Below are positions 1 to 8,697 of a DNA stretch of 64,000 bases, in pieces. This stretch comes from Chitinophaga ginsengisegetis. GTDB lineage: Bacteria; Bacteroidota; Bacteroidia; Chitinophagales; Chitinophagaceae. The translations under genes and the position numbers were made by a program. Under the pieces are notes generated by a model. That model was not told where the DNA came from and ran no database searches. It worked only from the letters and a program-made list of their open reading frames with translations. The stretch covers positions 3,220,623-3,284,622 of the forward strand of contig NZ_FUZZ01000001.1 in the NCBI RefSeq assembly GCF_900168065.1. The letters run 5' to 3'. Each line of letters begins with the position of its first letter. Positions within the stretch are counted from its first letter, which is position 1.

Positions 1-1
1 G

Positions 2-799
2 ACCATCGCCACACTGATGGGCACCTGCCTGGTGTTTATCGCCGTAGGCTGGACCGGCAAACTATATGAACCAATGGCACTGGTGGTAGGCGGTATGATC
101 TGTATCGCAGCAGCCAATGCCGGCGGCACTTCCCAGGATCTGAAATCGGGCTACATCGTAGGCGCCACGCCTATGTACCAGCAAATAGCGTTGTTCATTG
201 GCGCCATTGTATCCTCTGTGGTAATAGGTTTAACAGTGAAGTTCCTGGATAAGCCTACGGCAGATATGATTGCGCACGGTGTTACCGAACACGCAATCGG
301 CAGCGCATATTATCCTGCCCCGCAGGGTACCCTCATGGCTACACTGGCAAAAGGTATTCTTTCATTTAACCTCGACTGGCAATTTGTACTGGTAGGAGTG
401 TTCCTGTCTGTAACAATGGAACTGTGCGGCGTTAATTCGCTCTCTTTCGCAGTGGGCGCCTATCTTCCATTATCCACTACATTGCCCATCTTTGTTGGTG
501 GCGCTATCCGTGGTGTGGTTGATCACCAACAAAAGAAAGCCAATAAAAAAATATCTCCGGAAGAAGAGGAACTAGGTAAAGGCAACCTGTTTGCCACAGG
601 ACTCGTGGCCGGTGGTGCGGTAGCCGGCGTGATTATCGCTATTCTCGCGGGTTTCGACTGGTCCGCTGTCATTCTTGCCAAACTCAATAATCAACAGCTG
701 CTTACAAATATCCTCGGGCAGGGTGGCTACTATATAATAGGATGCGCCTTTTTTGCGTTTATGGGCTGGTACCTGTACCGCACCGCCCGCAAAGCCTAG
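2..799 (+). CDS. OPT family oligopeptide transporter, C-terminal part
   Basis: The reading frame is open from the first bases of the window, so the gene begins upstream and only about 265 C-terminal residues are visible. They consist of glycine- and alanine-rich hydrophobic segments separated by short loops, with the stretch GGTSQDLKSGYIVGATP and a later GVNSLSFAVGAYLPLSTT segment, which are typical of OPT (oligopeptide transporter) family proteins of bacteria. The last segment is a membrane helix ending in YLYRTARKA. Members are inner-membrane proton-coupled peptide or metal-chelate importers; the substrate here cannot be told. A hairpin terminator follows the stop. No partner gene is visible. 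Confidence 0.85.
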   Translation, partial: TIATLMGTCLVFIAVGWTGKLYEPMALVVGGMICIAAANAGGTSQDLKSGYIVGATPMYQQIALFIGAIVSSVVIGLTVKFLDKPTADMIAHGVTEHAIGSAYYPAPQGTLMATLAKGILSFNLDWQFVLVGVFLSVTMELCGVNSLSFAVGAYLPLSTTLPIFVGGAIRGVVDHQQKKANKKISPEEEELGKGNLFATGLVAGGAVAGVIIAILAGFDWSAVILAKLNNQQLLTNILGQGGYYIIGCAFFAFMGWYLYRTARKA

Positions 800-823
800 A
801 TCCAACTTTTCAAGATCATTACT

Positions 824-873
824 GATGCCGGTAACGGGGTGTAACAATCCATTACCGGCATCCGTTTTTATTT
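824..873 (+). terminator. Rho-independent terminator of the OPT gene
   Basis: A perfect 11-bp inverted repeat (gatgccggtaa at 824-834, ttaccggcatc at 852-862) is followed by a T-rich run. It lies 25 bases after the OPT stop codon. Confidence 0.75.
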
Positions 874-925
874 TTAAATGTTTAATTTAGCCGTTGATTA
901 ATTAGAACTGATTATAATATAACCT

Positions 926-1438
926 ATGCGCATATTAGTTACCGCAATGCTCAGCGCCATTGTTTTACTGGGCACATCCTGCGGCAAGGATAAAGACGAT
1001 AGCCGCCAACGCAGATTTATTTCATTGAAGCTGGACGACAGGGTTTATCTTTCAGAAAATCCCAAAGGCACTATCACCCTGCCAAATCTTACGGACGAAA
1101 ACCCGGATAATGATTATCCCACTATGGAAATCACCGGCCAGAGCTATAACGGAGATGTGATCACCTTCAGCTTAGCTACAGCATCCATGCCTTTCAAACC
1201 GGGCGTGTATCCCGCTACACAGAAAGGAAATGGCTTACTGATCGCTTTGAACAGCACTTACTACACCAACCTTACTTCAGCAGGAAGCACTGATTTTAAA
1301 ATTACTATTACCAGTATAGATAACCTTACGGTAGAAGGAACTTTTTCCGGAACATTGAAAGATGCCTCCGGCGCTGGCGGGACGCGCGTTACTAAAGACG
1401 GAGCTTTCAGAGCGCTCATCAGTCAACAGGGACAATAA
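926..1438 (+). CDS. Small putative lipoprotein of unknown function
   Basis: The product has 170 residues. It begins with a lipoprotein signal peptide: a hydrophobic stretch, then the lipobox LGTSC with the cysteine at residue 19, followed by a charged linker GKDKDD. The mature part is rich in Thr, Ser and Gly and looks like a beta-rich periplasmic or surface domain (ITGQSYNGDVITFSLATAS, LTVEGTFSGTLKDASG). The last 50 residues resemble the end of small Bacteroidota lipoproteins that carry a 'VEGTFSGTL' strand, but I do not recognise a named family. It stands alone between a terminator and a convergent gene, so it is probably monocistronic. Function unknown. Confidence 0.7.
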   Translation: MRILVTAMLSAIVLLGTSCGKDKDDSRQRRFISLKLDDRVYLSENPKGTITLPNLTDENPDNDYPTMEITGQSYNGDVITFSLATASMPFKPGVYPATQKGNGLLIALNSTYYTNLTSAGSTDFKITITSIDNLTVEGTFSGTLKDASGAGGTRVTKDGAFRALISQQGQ

Positions 1439-1447
1439 CGGGGCGGG

Positions 1448-1473
1448 GCGGAGGTGAAATATTTTCCCTCCGC
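1448..1473. terminator. Short hairpin between convergent genes
   Basis: A 7-bp stem (gcggagg / cctccgc) encloses a loop containing atatttt, in the 36-bp gap between the lipoprotein stop and the convergent DUF1501 gene. It may serve both genes, but there is no long T-run. Confidence 0.4.
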
Positions 1474-1474
1474 A

Positions 1475-2680
1475 CTAAACAAACGATAGATGAGAATAGG
1501 TATTTTTCAGTACTGCTTTATCATCAGCACCCAGCCAGTTAGATAACAGGGTAGCATACACGCTTTTAAAGTCAACCTGGTATTGCAGGTCCCCATCTTT
1601 CAGGTTAAGCAGGTCCGGACCATCGTTGATAAGCCCCGGCTGCTTTAGCCCGCCACCCACCAGGAACATATTATTCGCAGTACCATGATCGGTACCTCCA
1701 CTGGCATTCTGGCTTACCCTTCTTCCAAATTCAGAGAAAGTCATCACTACAACATCCTCAAAACGATGATTCGCCTTCAGATCATCCGTAAATACCGTTA
1801 ACGCATCACTTAGCTGACCAAACAGGCGGGCCTGTTGATCCTGCTGGTTTACATGGGTATCAAAACTACCATGCGACACATAATATACTTTGGTGTTGAT
1901 ATCCGACATTACCAGGTTGGCAATGGTTCGCAGGTTCCTTCCCAGTTCTGTATTGGGATAGGGAGCGGAAGATTTATATGTTTTAAACTGTTGCTGGATA
2001 TAGGCTGCAGAAGAAATGGTTTCACCCATCGTTTTATACAGGTAATCCGCATTATTGTGATGATCGTTATCGCTGGTATGCTGCTTTAAAAGTTCCGCAA
2101 AATATTTATCATTACTGGTACCGTAAAGCCTTGCGGGGTCTGTCATTGCAAGCCCTTTATCGCTGTCGCCTTTCAGCGCCAGGCTCAGGGTATCATCTAT
2201 TTCCAGCGCCTGTGTGGGTTTATCACAACCCTTGCATTGCGCATCGAGGTAGCGGCCTATCCAGCCATCAGACCAGTACTCGTTCGACTGGCTCGCAGAG
2301 TGCCAGATATCCATAGAGCGGAAATGCGAGCGATCCGGGTTAGGATAGCCTACATTGTTCAGAATGCCCAGCGCACCATCATCATACAGGGCCTTTAACC
2401 CTTTCAGCGCCGGGTGTATTCCCAGTTCATCATTCAGGGAAAGGGCAGCTTCCCTTTTTATGCCCAGCGCCGGGCGCGCCTTATAATAAATATCGTTACG
2501 ATAAGGAATAATAGTATTCAATCCATCATTACCACCGGATAGCTGGATGATCACCAGCACCTTGTTGCCGGGAGGTGCGAGATGCCCTCTTTCCAGTGCT
2601 TTCAGGAACTTTGGCATCATCATCGCTGCTGAAGCCAATGAACCTACCTGTAAAAAACGACGCCTGTTGAGAATCAGCAT
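1475..2680 (-). CDS. DUF1501 family protein, twin-arginine secreted
   Basis: The product has 401 residues. The N-terminus carries a Tat-type signal, NRRRFLQVG, followed by a hydrophobic alanine- and methionine-rich segment, so export in folded form is likely. The body has DUF1501 hallmarks: VLVIIQLSGGNDGLNTIIPY near residue 40, a YPNPDRSHFRSMDIWHS segment near 110, and VVVMTFSEFGRRVSQNASGGTDHG around 310-335. DUF1501 proteins are thought to be related to the alkaline phosphatase/sulfatase fold, but their substrate is unknown. The gene lies 24 bases downstream of a DUF1800 gene on the same strand. The two families very often occur as a pair, so a common secreted function is likely. Confidence 0.88.
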   Translation of the reverse strand: MLILNRRRFLQVGSLASAAMMMPKFLKALERGHLAPPGNKVLVIIQLSGGNDGLNTIIPYRNDIYYKARPALGIKREAALSLNDELGIHPALKGLKALYDDGALGILNNVGYPNPDRSHFRSMDIWHSASQSNEYWSDGWIGRYLDAQCKGCDKPTQALEIDDTLSLALKGDSDKGLAMTDPARLYGTSNDKYFAELLKQHTSDNDHHNNADYLYKTMGETISSAAYIQQQFKTYKSSAPYPNTELGRNLRTIANLVMSDINTKVYYVSHGSFDTHVNQQDQQARLFGQLSDALTVFTDDLKANHRFEDVVVMTFSEFGRRVSQNASGGTDHGTANNMFLVGGGLKQPGLINDGPDLLNLKDGDLQYQVDFKSVYATLLSNWLGADDKAVLKNTYSHLSFV

Positions 2681-2704
2681 AGCATAACTTTTAGCGGTTA
2701 GTAG

Positions 2705-4159
2705 TTAACACAATTGATATTCCGGTGTACTCATCACATCAATCGTTACCGTTTTGATATAGTTTTCCCGGCTGCTGCTATCAGCATATTTTTCCAACAG
2801 CTGGCGGCTGATATTGCCGGGCTGCTGCAATAAAACGCCGGCAATTTCATCTGCCAGTTTCTCTCTCGGTATCTTTTCGAAGCCGGCCACGTAAGGGTCC
2901 CAATTCACATTTGCATTTACTTTTTTTGCGAATTGCCGTTTCAGGAAATCATTGATCTGCAGCGTCATTTTATAGTTAGCGCCTTCGCCCATTTCAGGCG
3001 TCAGCTCTTTGGGCTTTACATTAAACGCCTGGGAATACAATATCACCTGTGGCACACGTAACCGGAACATCAGGCTGGAACTGTCGATCCAGTTCCGCCC
3101 GCCGGGCCAGCCGGCTACATTGGGCGGGTAAAAAAGCAACTGACCCAATACGCGCTGAAACAACAACATCACTTCTTCCTTTTCAAAAGTCATGGGAATA
3201 GTTCTGCGGATACCTGCCAGCAACTCCACGGGCGATTTTATCCTGTTACCGATAATATCCGGACTGTAAAACCAGTCGGCCATAAATATCTCTTTCATCA
3301 ACGATTTGATGTGGTAACCCGACTGGTAAAACTTTTCCGACAACGCGGTAATCCGCGCTTCATCAGGGGTTTCAGACACAAAGTACTGGTATATTTTTGC
3401 GGTAATGAACCTGGCGGTGTGCCGTTGCTCCAAAAGTATTTTCAGTACATCATCTCCATTAAAATTTCCCTGTTTGCCCAGGAAATTTTTCACACCATCG
3501 TCATGTTGTTTTTGCCGGAAAACAAAAGTGCCGGTTTCATCAAAACCCCATCCGGTAAAGGCTCTTGCTGCTTCTTTCACATCATGTTCGGAATAGTTAC
3601 CTCTTCCCATCGTGAATAGCTCCATCACTTCGCGGGCAAAATTTTCATTGGGATGTTGTTTTCGGTTCTGCTGATTATTGAGGAATTGCAGCATAGCCGG
3701 GCTTTTGGATACTGCACTGAGCAGATCTCCAAAATTGCCGAGTGCATTTTCACGCACTACCGATAGCAGCTGCTGATTAAATAATACGTTTTGCGTGCGG
3801 CAGGCAAAATGACCATGCCAGAAAAGACTCATTTTTTCGCGGAGGGGATGTTCACTCTGTACCATCGCATTTACCCATGATACATTCAGGTCTTTAATGC
3901 CCTGGTCATTCATCTGCCGCACACTTTTCTTTTCCTCCGGTGTCATTGTTTTCTGCTTCCGGTAATCCGGAAGATCATCTGCTGCTACTACATCTACAGA
4001 AGTAACTGACGCTCTTGCAGGGCCGATAAGTATCTTATTCACAATTTTTTCCCGCCTTTTGCTTTCCCAGTGAGAGATCACAGGGAGGGTTTCTCCAAAG
4101 CCAGCGCGCCAGGCGAGATGTTGCATCTGAATTTTACGGGCAACTTCAGCCATAAGCAT
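2705..4159 (-). CDS. DUF1800 family protein
   Basis: The product has 484 residues and is the usual upstream partner of DUF1501. Visible family features are MSLFWHGHFACRTQNVL near residue 110, FAREVMELFTMGRGNYSEHDV near 175, a following FTGWGFDETGTFVF, and PPNVAGWPGGRNWIDSSS near 345. There is no obvious signal peptide at this start. An in-frame ATG two codons downstream (4153) is an equal alternative. The family is widespread in Bacteroidota, Planctomycetota and Proteobacteria and has no established activity. Both genes probably form one transcription unit read leftwards from about 4.2 kb. Confidence 0.88.
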   Translation of the reverse strand: MLMAEVARKIQMQHLAWRAGFGETLPVISHWESKRREKIVNKILIGPARASVTSVDVVAADDLPDYRKQKTMTPEEKKSVRQMNDQGIKDLNVSWVNAMVQSEHPLREKMSLFWHGHFACRTQNVLFNQQLLSVVRENALGNFGDLLSAVSKSPAMLQFLNNQQNRKQHPNENFAREVMELFTMGRGNYSEHDVKEAARAFTGWGFDETGTFVFRQKQHDDGVKNFLGKQGNFNGDDVLKILLEQRHTARFITAKIYQYFVSETPDEARITALSEKFYQSGYHIKSLMKEIFMADWFYSPDIIGNRIKSPVELLAGIRRTIPMTFEKEEVMLLFQRVLGQLLFYPPNVAGWPGGRNWIDSSSLMFRLRVPQVILYSQAFNVKPKELTPEMGEGANYKMTLQINDFLKRQFAKKVNANVNWDPYVAGFEKIPREKLADEIAGVLLQQPGNISRQLLEKYADSSSRENYIKTVTIDVMSTPEYQLC

Positions 4160-4241
4160 TGATTTATAGTGAGACTATCAAATGCAGAACGGGTTTAACC
4201 AATCAGCGGCGTATCACAGAAATAATCACCGGGAACGGTTG

Positions 4242-5450
4242 TTAACGGAACTTCCACACCTGGTAACTGCTTCCTTTTTCAAAAACACTTTCTTCCAGTG
4301 GCAGGGTGAGAAATGCATCTGCTTTAAGCAAACTGGCCAGATCGCCCGAGCCCTGGTAAGGCTGCGGTATGGCCACCAGTATGCCGTTGGGTTGTGATTG
4401 TAATTTTACAGGCAAATAATATTCCAATGCGGCGTCAAAAATAACTTTCTCCGATAACTGCGCATAGCAGGGCTCCGGCAATGCCGCGCCCATAGCGGAT
4501 TGTATCCACGCGTGTATGTACCTGTAAAAACACATAAAGCCCGATACGGGGTTGCCGGGTAAGGCAAACACAACGGGACCATCTTTGAAAGTGCCGAACA
4601 GGAAAGGCTTTCCGGGCCGCTGCTGCACTTTATGGAATACCTGTTGCATTCCCAGCTGTTGCAGTACGGCAGGCAGGTAATCGAACATACCTGCACTTAC
4701 CGCGCCGGAGCTGATCCATATATCGGTTTCGGCCAGCAATGGCAGGAGCTGGTCTTTCATAGCTGCTTCATCGTCCGGCAGGTGCACATAACGGGCAGGA
4801 ATACCCATTTCCGACAGCGATGCCAGCAGGCTGTATACATTGGAAATGCGCACCTGGTGGGGTTCCGGTGTTTCATGTACCGCTACTAGTTCATCTCCCG
4901 TAGCAATTACCACCACACGGGGCAATTTGCTTACTTCCACCGTGGTTTGGCCCACGGTGGCCAGCACACCGGCTTCAGCCGCACCTATGCGGGTGCCGGG
5001 CTTTATCAGTACGGACCCGCTATCCACATCCGAGCCTTTTCTATGAATATTTTGCCCCTTCTTTACAGCGCCATGAACAGTAAAGCGGCGGAATCCTTCA
5101 TGTTCGGAGGGCGTGAGGTGTTCATATTGAATAACTGTATCCGTCATTTCCGGCAAAATGGCTCCGGTCATTACTTCAATACAGTTGGCAGTATTGGAAA
5201 GCTGCAGCTGCGGTGTGCCCGCAGCCTGTACGTCTTCCACGCCAAAAATATGCTGGCCCCGGGCGAAGCTGTCGTAATTGACAGCGATACCATCCATTGT
5301 TACGCGGTCAAATGGCGGAAAGGGCCTGTCGGCCAGTACAGGCTCCCGCAAAATACGGCCGGCAGCGGATTCAAACGGTACCGTTTCAGTACCCAGATCC
5401 CGCACAGTTTGCATCACAGCCTTAAATGCAGCAGCAACAGTCAACATCAT
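4242..5450 (-). CDS. moeA: Molybdopterin molybdenumtransferase MoeA
   Basis: This 402-residue protein inserts molybdate into adenylylated molybdopterin, the last step of basic molybdenum-cofactor synthesis in the cytoplasm. It shows the MoeA order of domains: an N-terminal region with RPFPPFDRVTMDGIAVNY near residue 40; the EVMTGAILPEMTDTVIQYE segment near 90; the MoCF-binding domain with IATGDELV and the glycine- and serine-rich WISSGAVSAGMFDYLPAVL near 245; RPGKPFLFGTF and VFALPGNPVSGFMCFYRYI near 285-310; and a C-terminal beta domain. Length is typical for the family. It is divergent from moaC with a 47-bp gap and opens the molybdenum-cofactor cluster. Confidence 0.95.
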   Translation of the reverse strand: MMLTVAAAFKAVMQTVRDLGTETVPFESAAGRILREPVLADRPFPPFDRVTMDGIAVNYDSFARGQHIFGVEDVQAAGTPQLQLSNTANCIEVMTGAILPEMTDTVIQYEHLTPSEHEGFRRFTVHGAVKKGQNIHRKGSDVDSGSVLIKPGTRIGAAEAGVLATVGQTTVEVSKLPRVVVIATGDELVAVHETPEPHQVRISNVYSLLASLSEMGIPARYVHLPDDEAAMKDQLLPLLAETDIWISSGAVSAGMFDYLPAVLQQLGMQQVFHKVQQRPGKPFLFGTFKDGPVVFALPGNPVSGFMCFYRYIHAWIQSAMGAALPEPCYAQLSEKVIFDAALEYYLPVKLQSQPNGILVAIPQPYQGSGDLASLLKADAFLTLPLEESVFEKGSSYQVWKFR

Positions 5451-5457
5451 TTTGAAT

Positions 5458-5465
5458 TACTTTTG
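5458..5465 (+). promoter_or_regulatory. Bacteroidota -7 promoter element for moaC
   Basis: TACTTTTG matches TAnnTTTG and lies 32 bases before the moaC ATG, in the moeA-moaC divergent gap. Confidence 0.55.
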
Positions 5466-5497
5466 TGTAAAGTGAACTTGTTTAAATTTATGCTTTT

Positions 5498-5983
5498 ATG
5501 TCCAATGAATCAAGTAATGCTTTTTCACATCTGAACGAAAGTGGCCAGCCCGCAATGGTGGATATCAGCGGCAAACTGGATACTTATCGTATAGCCGTTG
5601 CCGAGAGCCGTGTTTACCTCCCGCAGGTGATACGCGACCAGTTTCACGGACAGGATATCCAAACCCGCAAAGGTGGCGTATTTCAAACCGCTATCATCGC
5701 CGGTATTATGGCCGCGAAAAAAACGCCGGAACTCATCCCGCTTTGTCATACCTTACTGCTGGACGGTTGCGATGTACAAATCCACCTGGAAGGAGTGGAA
5801 GCCATCATCCGCTGCACGGTGAAAACCAACGGTAAAACAGGCGTGGAAATGGAAGCCCTCACCGGCGCCAGCGTAGCGGCACTTACCATTTATGATATGT
5901 GTAAAGCACTCACCCAGGATATGATTATCCGGGAAACAAAACTCATCAGCAAAACAGGTGGCAAACATGACTATAACCGGTAA
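5498..5983 (+). CDS. moaC: Cyclic pyranopterin monophosphate synthase MoaC
   Basis: With MoaA, this 161-residue cytoplasmic enzyme turns GTP into cyclic pyranopterin monophosphate. Family signatures are clear: an SHLNESGQPAMVDISGK opening, KGGVFQTAIIAGIMAAKKTP near residue 55, the LIPLCHTLLLDGCDV motif near 80, GVEMEALTGASVAALTIYDMCKAL near 120, and a C-terminal KTGGK. Length is normal. The start ATG follows a TAnnTTTG promoter. The end overlaps the start of mobA by 17 bases, so the two are translationally coupled. Confidence 0.96.
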   Translation: MSNESSNAFSHLNESGQPAMVDISGKLDTYRIAVAESRVYLPQVIRDQFHGQDIQTRKGGVFQTAIIAGIMAAKKTPELIPLCHTLLLDGCDVQIHLEGVEAIIRCTVKTNGKTGVEMEALTGASVAALTIYDMCKALTQDMIIRETKLISKTGGKHDYNR

Positions 5984-6566
5984 TAACGCGCCACTAAAAG
6001 GACTGGTGCTCTGCGGCGGATTCAGCACCCGCATGCAGGAAGATAAAAGCAGCATTAACTATCACGGTATGCCTCAATGGCAATACCTCGTTACCTTACT
6101 GCAATCGCTGCTGCCGGAAGTATATATTTCCTGCCGCGAAGATCAGCAGGAACATTTTGCCGGCTATCCTAACCTGGTACCCGATTCGGTGCCTTTTGGC
6201 GGGCCATCCGCCGGGCTGCTGAGCGCCCACGCACTACAACCGGAAACGGCCTGGCTGGTACTCGCCTGTGATCTGCCCCTGCTCAGCAAACAAAGCCTGG
6301 AGCTGCTGATCGCTCAACGCGACGCCACCAAAACGGCCACTACTTTCGTAAGCCCGGTGAACAATTTACCGGAACCGCTCATCGCCATCTGGGAACCAGC
6401 CGGCTTACAGGCACTGCTGGAAAATGTGACCGCAGGGAAGAACTGTCCACGGAAAACCATGCTGAACAACGACATTGCCCTTTTCAAAAATCCATATGCA
6501 GCAGAACAATTTAATGCCAACACGCCCGAAGAAAAGGCGGAAGCATTGAAAGACCTGGAGAAATAA
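5967..6566 (+). CDS. mobA: Molybdenum cofactor guanylyltransferase MobA-like
   Basis: This protein of 199 residues from the chosen ATG is an NTP-transferase of the MobA fold, expected to couple GMP to molybdenum cofactor to give the MGD form. Near the N-terminus is the nucleotide-binding signature LCGGFSTRMQEDKSS. Then come VPFGGPSAGLLSA near residue 75 and the metal-binding WLVLACDLPLLS near 95. The longer frame begins at GTG three codons upstream; the ATG at 5967 is preferred. It overlaps moaC by 17 bases on the same strand. Presence of MobA suggests that the host uses a DMSO-reductase-type enzyme, none of which is in this window. Confidence 0.9.
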   Translation: MTITGNNAPLKGLVLCGGFSTRMQEDKSSINYHGMPQWQYLVTLLQSLLPEVYISCREDQQEHFAGYPNLVPDSVPFGGPSAGLLSAHALQPETAWLVLACDLPLLSKQSLELLIAQRDATKTATTFVSPVNNLPEPLIAIWEPAGLQALLENVTAGKNCPRKTMLNNDIALFKNPYAAEQFNANTPEEKAEALKDLEK

Positions 6567-6597
6567 ACACCGGGGTTAAAATTCAATCATTGCAGGA

Positions 6598-6999
6598 TTA
6601 CACAATTTCACCATCTGCAAAAAATTCCTTTTTCCAGATAGGCACTGTTTCTTTGAGGGTATCTATCGCAAATTCACAGGCATCAAAGGCCACACCCCTG
6701 TGAGCAGAAGCCACCGCTATCACCACCGCGAGGTCGCCGGGATATTTATCCCCCACAGCATGCAGCATGGCCAGGCGCTGTACATCCCATTTTCCCGCTA
6801 CCTGCGCTGCTATTTTCTGCATTTCAGAAATAGCCATCGCCTCATAACATTCGTAAAATAATTTTAATACCGGCCGCTGTTTGGTATGATTACGCACGGT
6901 ACCGGCAAAAATCACCTCCCCGCCGCATTCCGGCGCCTGGATGAAGGCCAGCGCTTCTTCCACGGTAATGGTATCTTTAATATCTATTAATATTTCCAT
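6598..6999 (-). CDS. moaE: Molybdopterin synthase catalytic subunit MoaE
   Basis: This 133-residue subunit transfers sulfur from MoaD thiocarboxylate to cyclic pyranopterin monophosphate to make molybdopterin. The family pattern is visible: ECGGEVIFAGTVRNHTKQRP near residue 25-45, the YECYEAM segment, VASAHRGVAFDACEFAID near 95, and the catalytic-lysine region ETVPIWKKEFFADG at the end. It lies 29 bases downstream of moaD on the same strand, the usual arrangement for the two subunits of molybdopterin synthase. Confidence 0.95.
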   Translation of the reverse strand: MEILIDIKDTITVEEALAFIQAPECGGEVIFAGTVRNHTKQRPVLKLFYECYEAMAISEMQKIAAQVAGKWDVQRLAMLHAVGDKYPGDLAVVIAVASAHRGVAFDACEFAIDTLKETVPIWKKEFFADGEIV

Positions 7000-7028
7000 C
7001 TCTTAAATACTAAAACTAAAAACTATAC

Positions 7029-7262
7029 TCAACCTCCACTCACCGGCGGGATCACTGCAATCTCATCCTGGCTGCTTATCTCCTGTGTATCAGCCGCATA
7101 GGTCCGGTTTACTGCTATCATCACGGACCGTAGCTGCTGCAACGACGGATACACCTCGTACAGCCAGGCTTTCAGGGTAGCCACATCTGTAATATGTTCC
7201 GGCTTGTCCAGTACCGGCACACCAGCAATATCTTTCGCTGCTCCGAACAATAATATGCCCAT
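7029..7262 (-). CDS. moaD: Molybdopterin synthase sulfur carrier MoaD
   Basis: This 77-residue ubiquitin-like protein ends in SGG. The C-terminal diglycine is adenylylated and thiocarboxylated so that it can donate sulfur to MoaE. Other fit features are the short beta-grasp length and the pre-terminal DEIAVIPPVSGG, which is nearly invariant in MoaD. It precedes moaE in one unit read leftwards. The activating enzyme is probably the MoeB-like gene at 9450-10535. Confidence 0.95.
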   Translation of the reverse strand: MGILLFGAAKDIAGVPVLDKPEHITDVATLKAWLYEVYPSLQQLRSVMIAVNRTYAADTQEISSQDEIAVIPPVSGG

Positions 7263-7339
7263 ACGTTGTAAATTGTTGGTTAAAACTACAATATAGCCCC
7301 GATAAAGTAGTAATTTTAATACGGCAGAAAATCAATTTT

Positions 7340-7711
7340 ATGAAAATACGGTTAAGAGGCAACAGTATAAGATATCGCCTGGACAAAGCAGATGTGGAAC
7401 TCCTGGAAAATACCGGGAAAGTGGAATCAATTACGCATATAGGCGCCGGTACCCTCCATTTCTGCCTCCGGGGAAAAGATATTTCCGATCCCATCATAAA
7501 GATGGAACACGATGGCGTACACCTGCTGCTCCCGCTTCCCCGTCTCGCCTCCTGGTACGCACCCGACCAGGTAGGTTTTGAACTGATCCTGCCCAACGCC
7601 GATGGTTCAGAAGTGACTATCCTGGTGGAAAAGGATTTTAAATGTCTTACAGACAGAAATGAGGACGAAAGCCAGGCATTCGATAATCCGATGGCGGGAA
7701 AAAACTGCTGA
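7340..7711 (+). CDS. Small conserved protein of the Mo-cofactor cluster
   Basis: The product has 123 residues, with no signal peptide or membrane segment. It is beta-rich, with MKIRLRGNSIRYRL at the start and a repeated pattern of charged strands (THIGAGTLHFCLRGKD, VGFELILPNADGSEVTILVE). From memory it resembles a small Bacteroidota family found in molybdenum-cofactor clusters (possibly DUF7009), but the family number needs confirmation. The stop lies 4 bases before the moaA ATG, so it is almost certainly co-translated with moaA. A role in cofactor synthesis or its control is an inference from context only. Confidence 0.75.
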   Translation: MKIRLRGNSIRYRLDKADVELLENTGKVESITHIGAGTLHFCLRGKDISDPIIKMEHDGVHLLLPLPRLASWYAPDQVGFELILPNADGSEVTILVEKDFKCLTDRNEDESQAFDNPMAGKNC

Positions 7712-7715
7712 TAAA

Positions 7716-8693
7716 ATGCTCACAGATGCACATCATCGTATCATAGACTACGTACGCTTGTCGGTAACAGACCGGTGCAATCTCCGTTGTACCTACTGCA
7801 TGCCGGAAAATATGCATTTTGTGCAACGCAAAGCATTACTCACCGACGACGAAATTTTACGGCTGCTGCAAACACTTGCAGCCGCGGGCATTTCCAAAAT
7901 AAGGATCACCGGTGGCGAACCCTTTCTCCGGCCCGGCCTGATGGCCCTCCTGGAAAAAATAAAAGCCATTCCCGGTATCCGTGAAATAGCCATTACTACC
8001 AACGGCGTACTAACACAGGCATATATCCCTGCATTGCAGCAACTGGGCATCACACATATTAACCTGAGCCTGGATACCCTGCAGGCCGACCGCTTTCTGC
8101 AAATCACCCGGCGCAACCGGTTCACCGCAGTAATGGACACCTTGCAAAGCCTGCTGCAACACAACATGCAGGTGAAGATCAACGCAGTTGTAATGGAAAA
8201 TGTGAATACCGACGAACTCAATGCGTTCACCGCACTCACACGCGATAATGCACTGTCCGTAAGGTTTATAGAAGAAATGCCTTTTAACGGGCAGGGACAT
8301 ACGTTTTCAGGTATCGTATGGAACTATCATAAAATCCTGTCCACTATCGGGGAAAATTATACCCTGCAAAAAATAGTGGATGCGCCGCATTCCACCTCTC
8401 TCAACTATCACATCCCCGGCCACAAAGGCAATATAGGTGTAATTCCCGCTTATAGCCGTACTTTTTGCGGTACCTGTAACCGTCTTCGTATATCCGCTAC
8501 CGGTAGTATGAAAACATGTTTGTATGGTAACGATGTTTTAAATGTAAAAGAAATGATGAGAGATGAGTTACAGCAACATCTGCTGCTACCAGCCATACAA
8601 TCAGCCATCCACGCGCGTTTTGCCAACGGCTTCGAAGCAGAACAGCATCATACCGAAAAAAATATGGAAAGTATGTCGGTGATAGGAGGTTAA
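7716..8693 (+). CDS. moaA: GTP 3',8-cyclase MoaA (radical SAM)
   Basis: This 325-residue enzyme carries out the first step of molybdenum-cofactor synthesis, the radical rearrangement of GTP. The N-terminal radical-SAM cluster motif CNLRCTYC gives cysteines at residues 21, 25 and 28. KIRITGGEPFLRPG and the LSLDTL segment follow. A second 4Fe-4S cluster site that binds GTP is seen as CGTCNRLRISATGSMKTCL near residue 255-275. The protein ends in the diglycine of MoaA (SVIGG). The longer frame starts at 7659 inside the preceding gene; the ATG at 7716, 4 bases after that gene's stop, gives the normal N-terminus. Confidence 0.96.
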   Translation: MLTDAHHRIIDYVRLSVTDRCNLRCTYCMPENMHFVQRKALLTDDEILRLLQTLAAAGISKIRITGGEPFLRPGLMALLEKIKAIPGIREIAITTNGVLTQAYIPALQQLGITHINLSLDTLQADRFLQITRRNRFTAVMDTLQSLLQHNMQVKINAVVMENVNTDELNAFTALTRDNALSVRFIEEMPFNGQGHTFSGIVWNYHKILSTIGENYTLQKIVDAPHSTSLNYHIPGHKGNIGVIPAYSRTFCGTCNRLRISATGSMKTCLYGNDVLNVKEMMRDELQQHLLLPAIQSAIHARFANGFEAEQHHTEKNMESMSVIGG

Positions 8694-8697
8694 CAAC

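Noticed and set aside
5451-5497. Possible molybdenum-cofactor riboswitch before moaC
   Set aside because: The gap is only 47 bases and contains a simple TAnnTTTG promoter, too short for the known structure.
7659-7715. Upstream start for moaA
   Set aside because: It lies inside the preceding gene. The ATG at 7716 gives the normal N-terminus for radical SAM cysteines at 21, 25 and 28.
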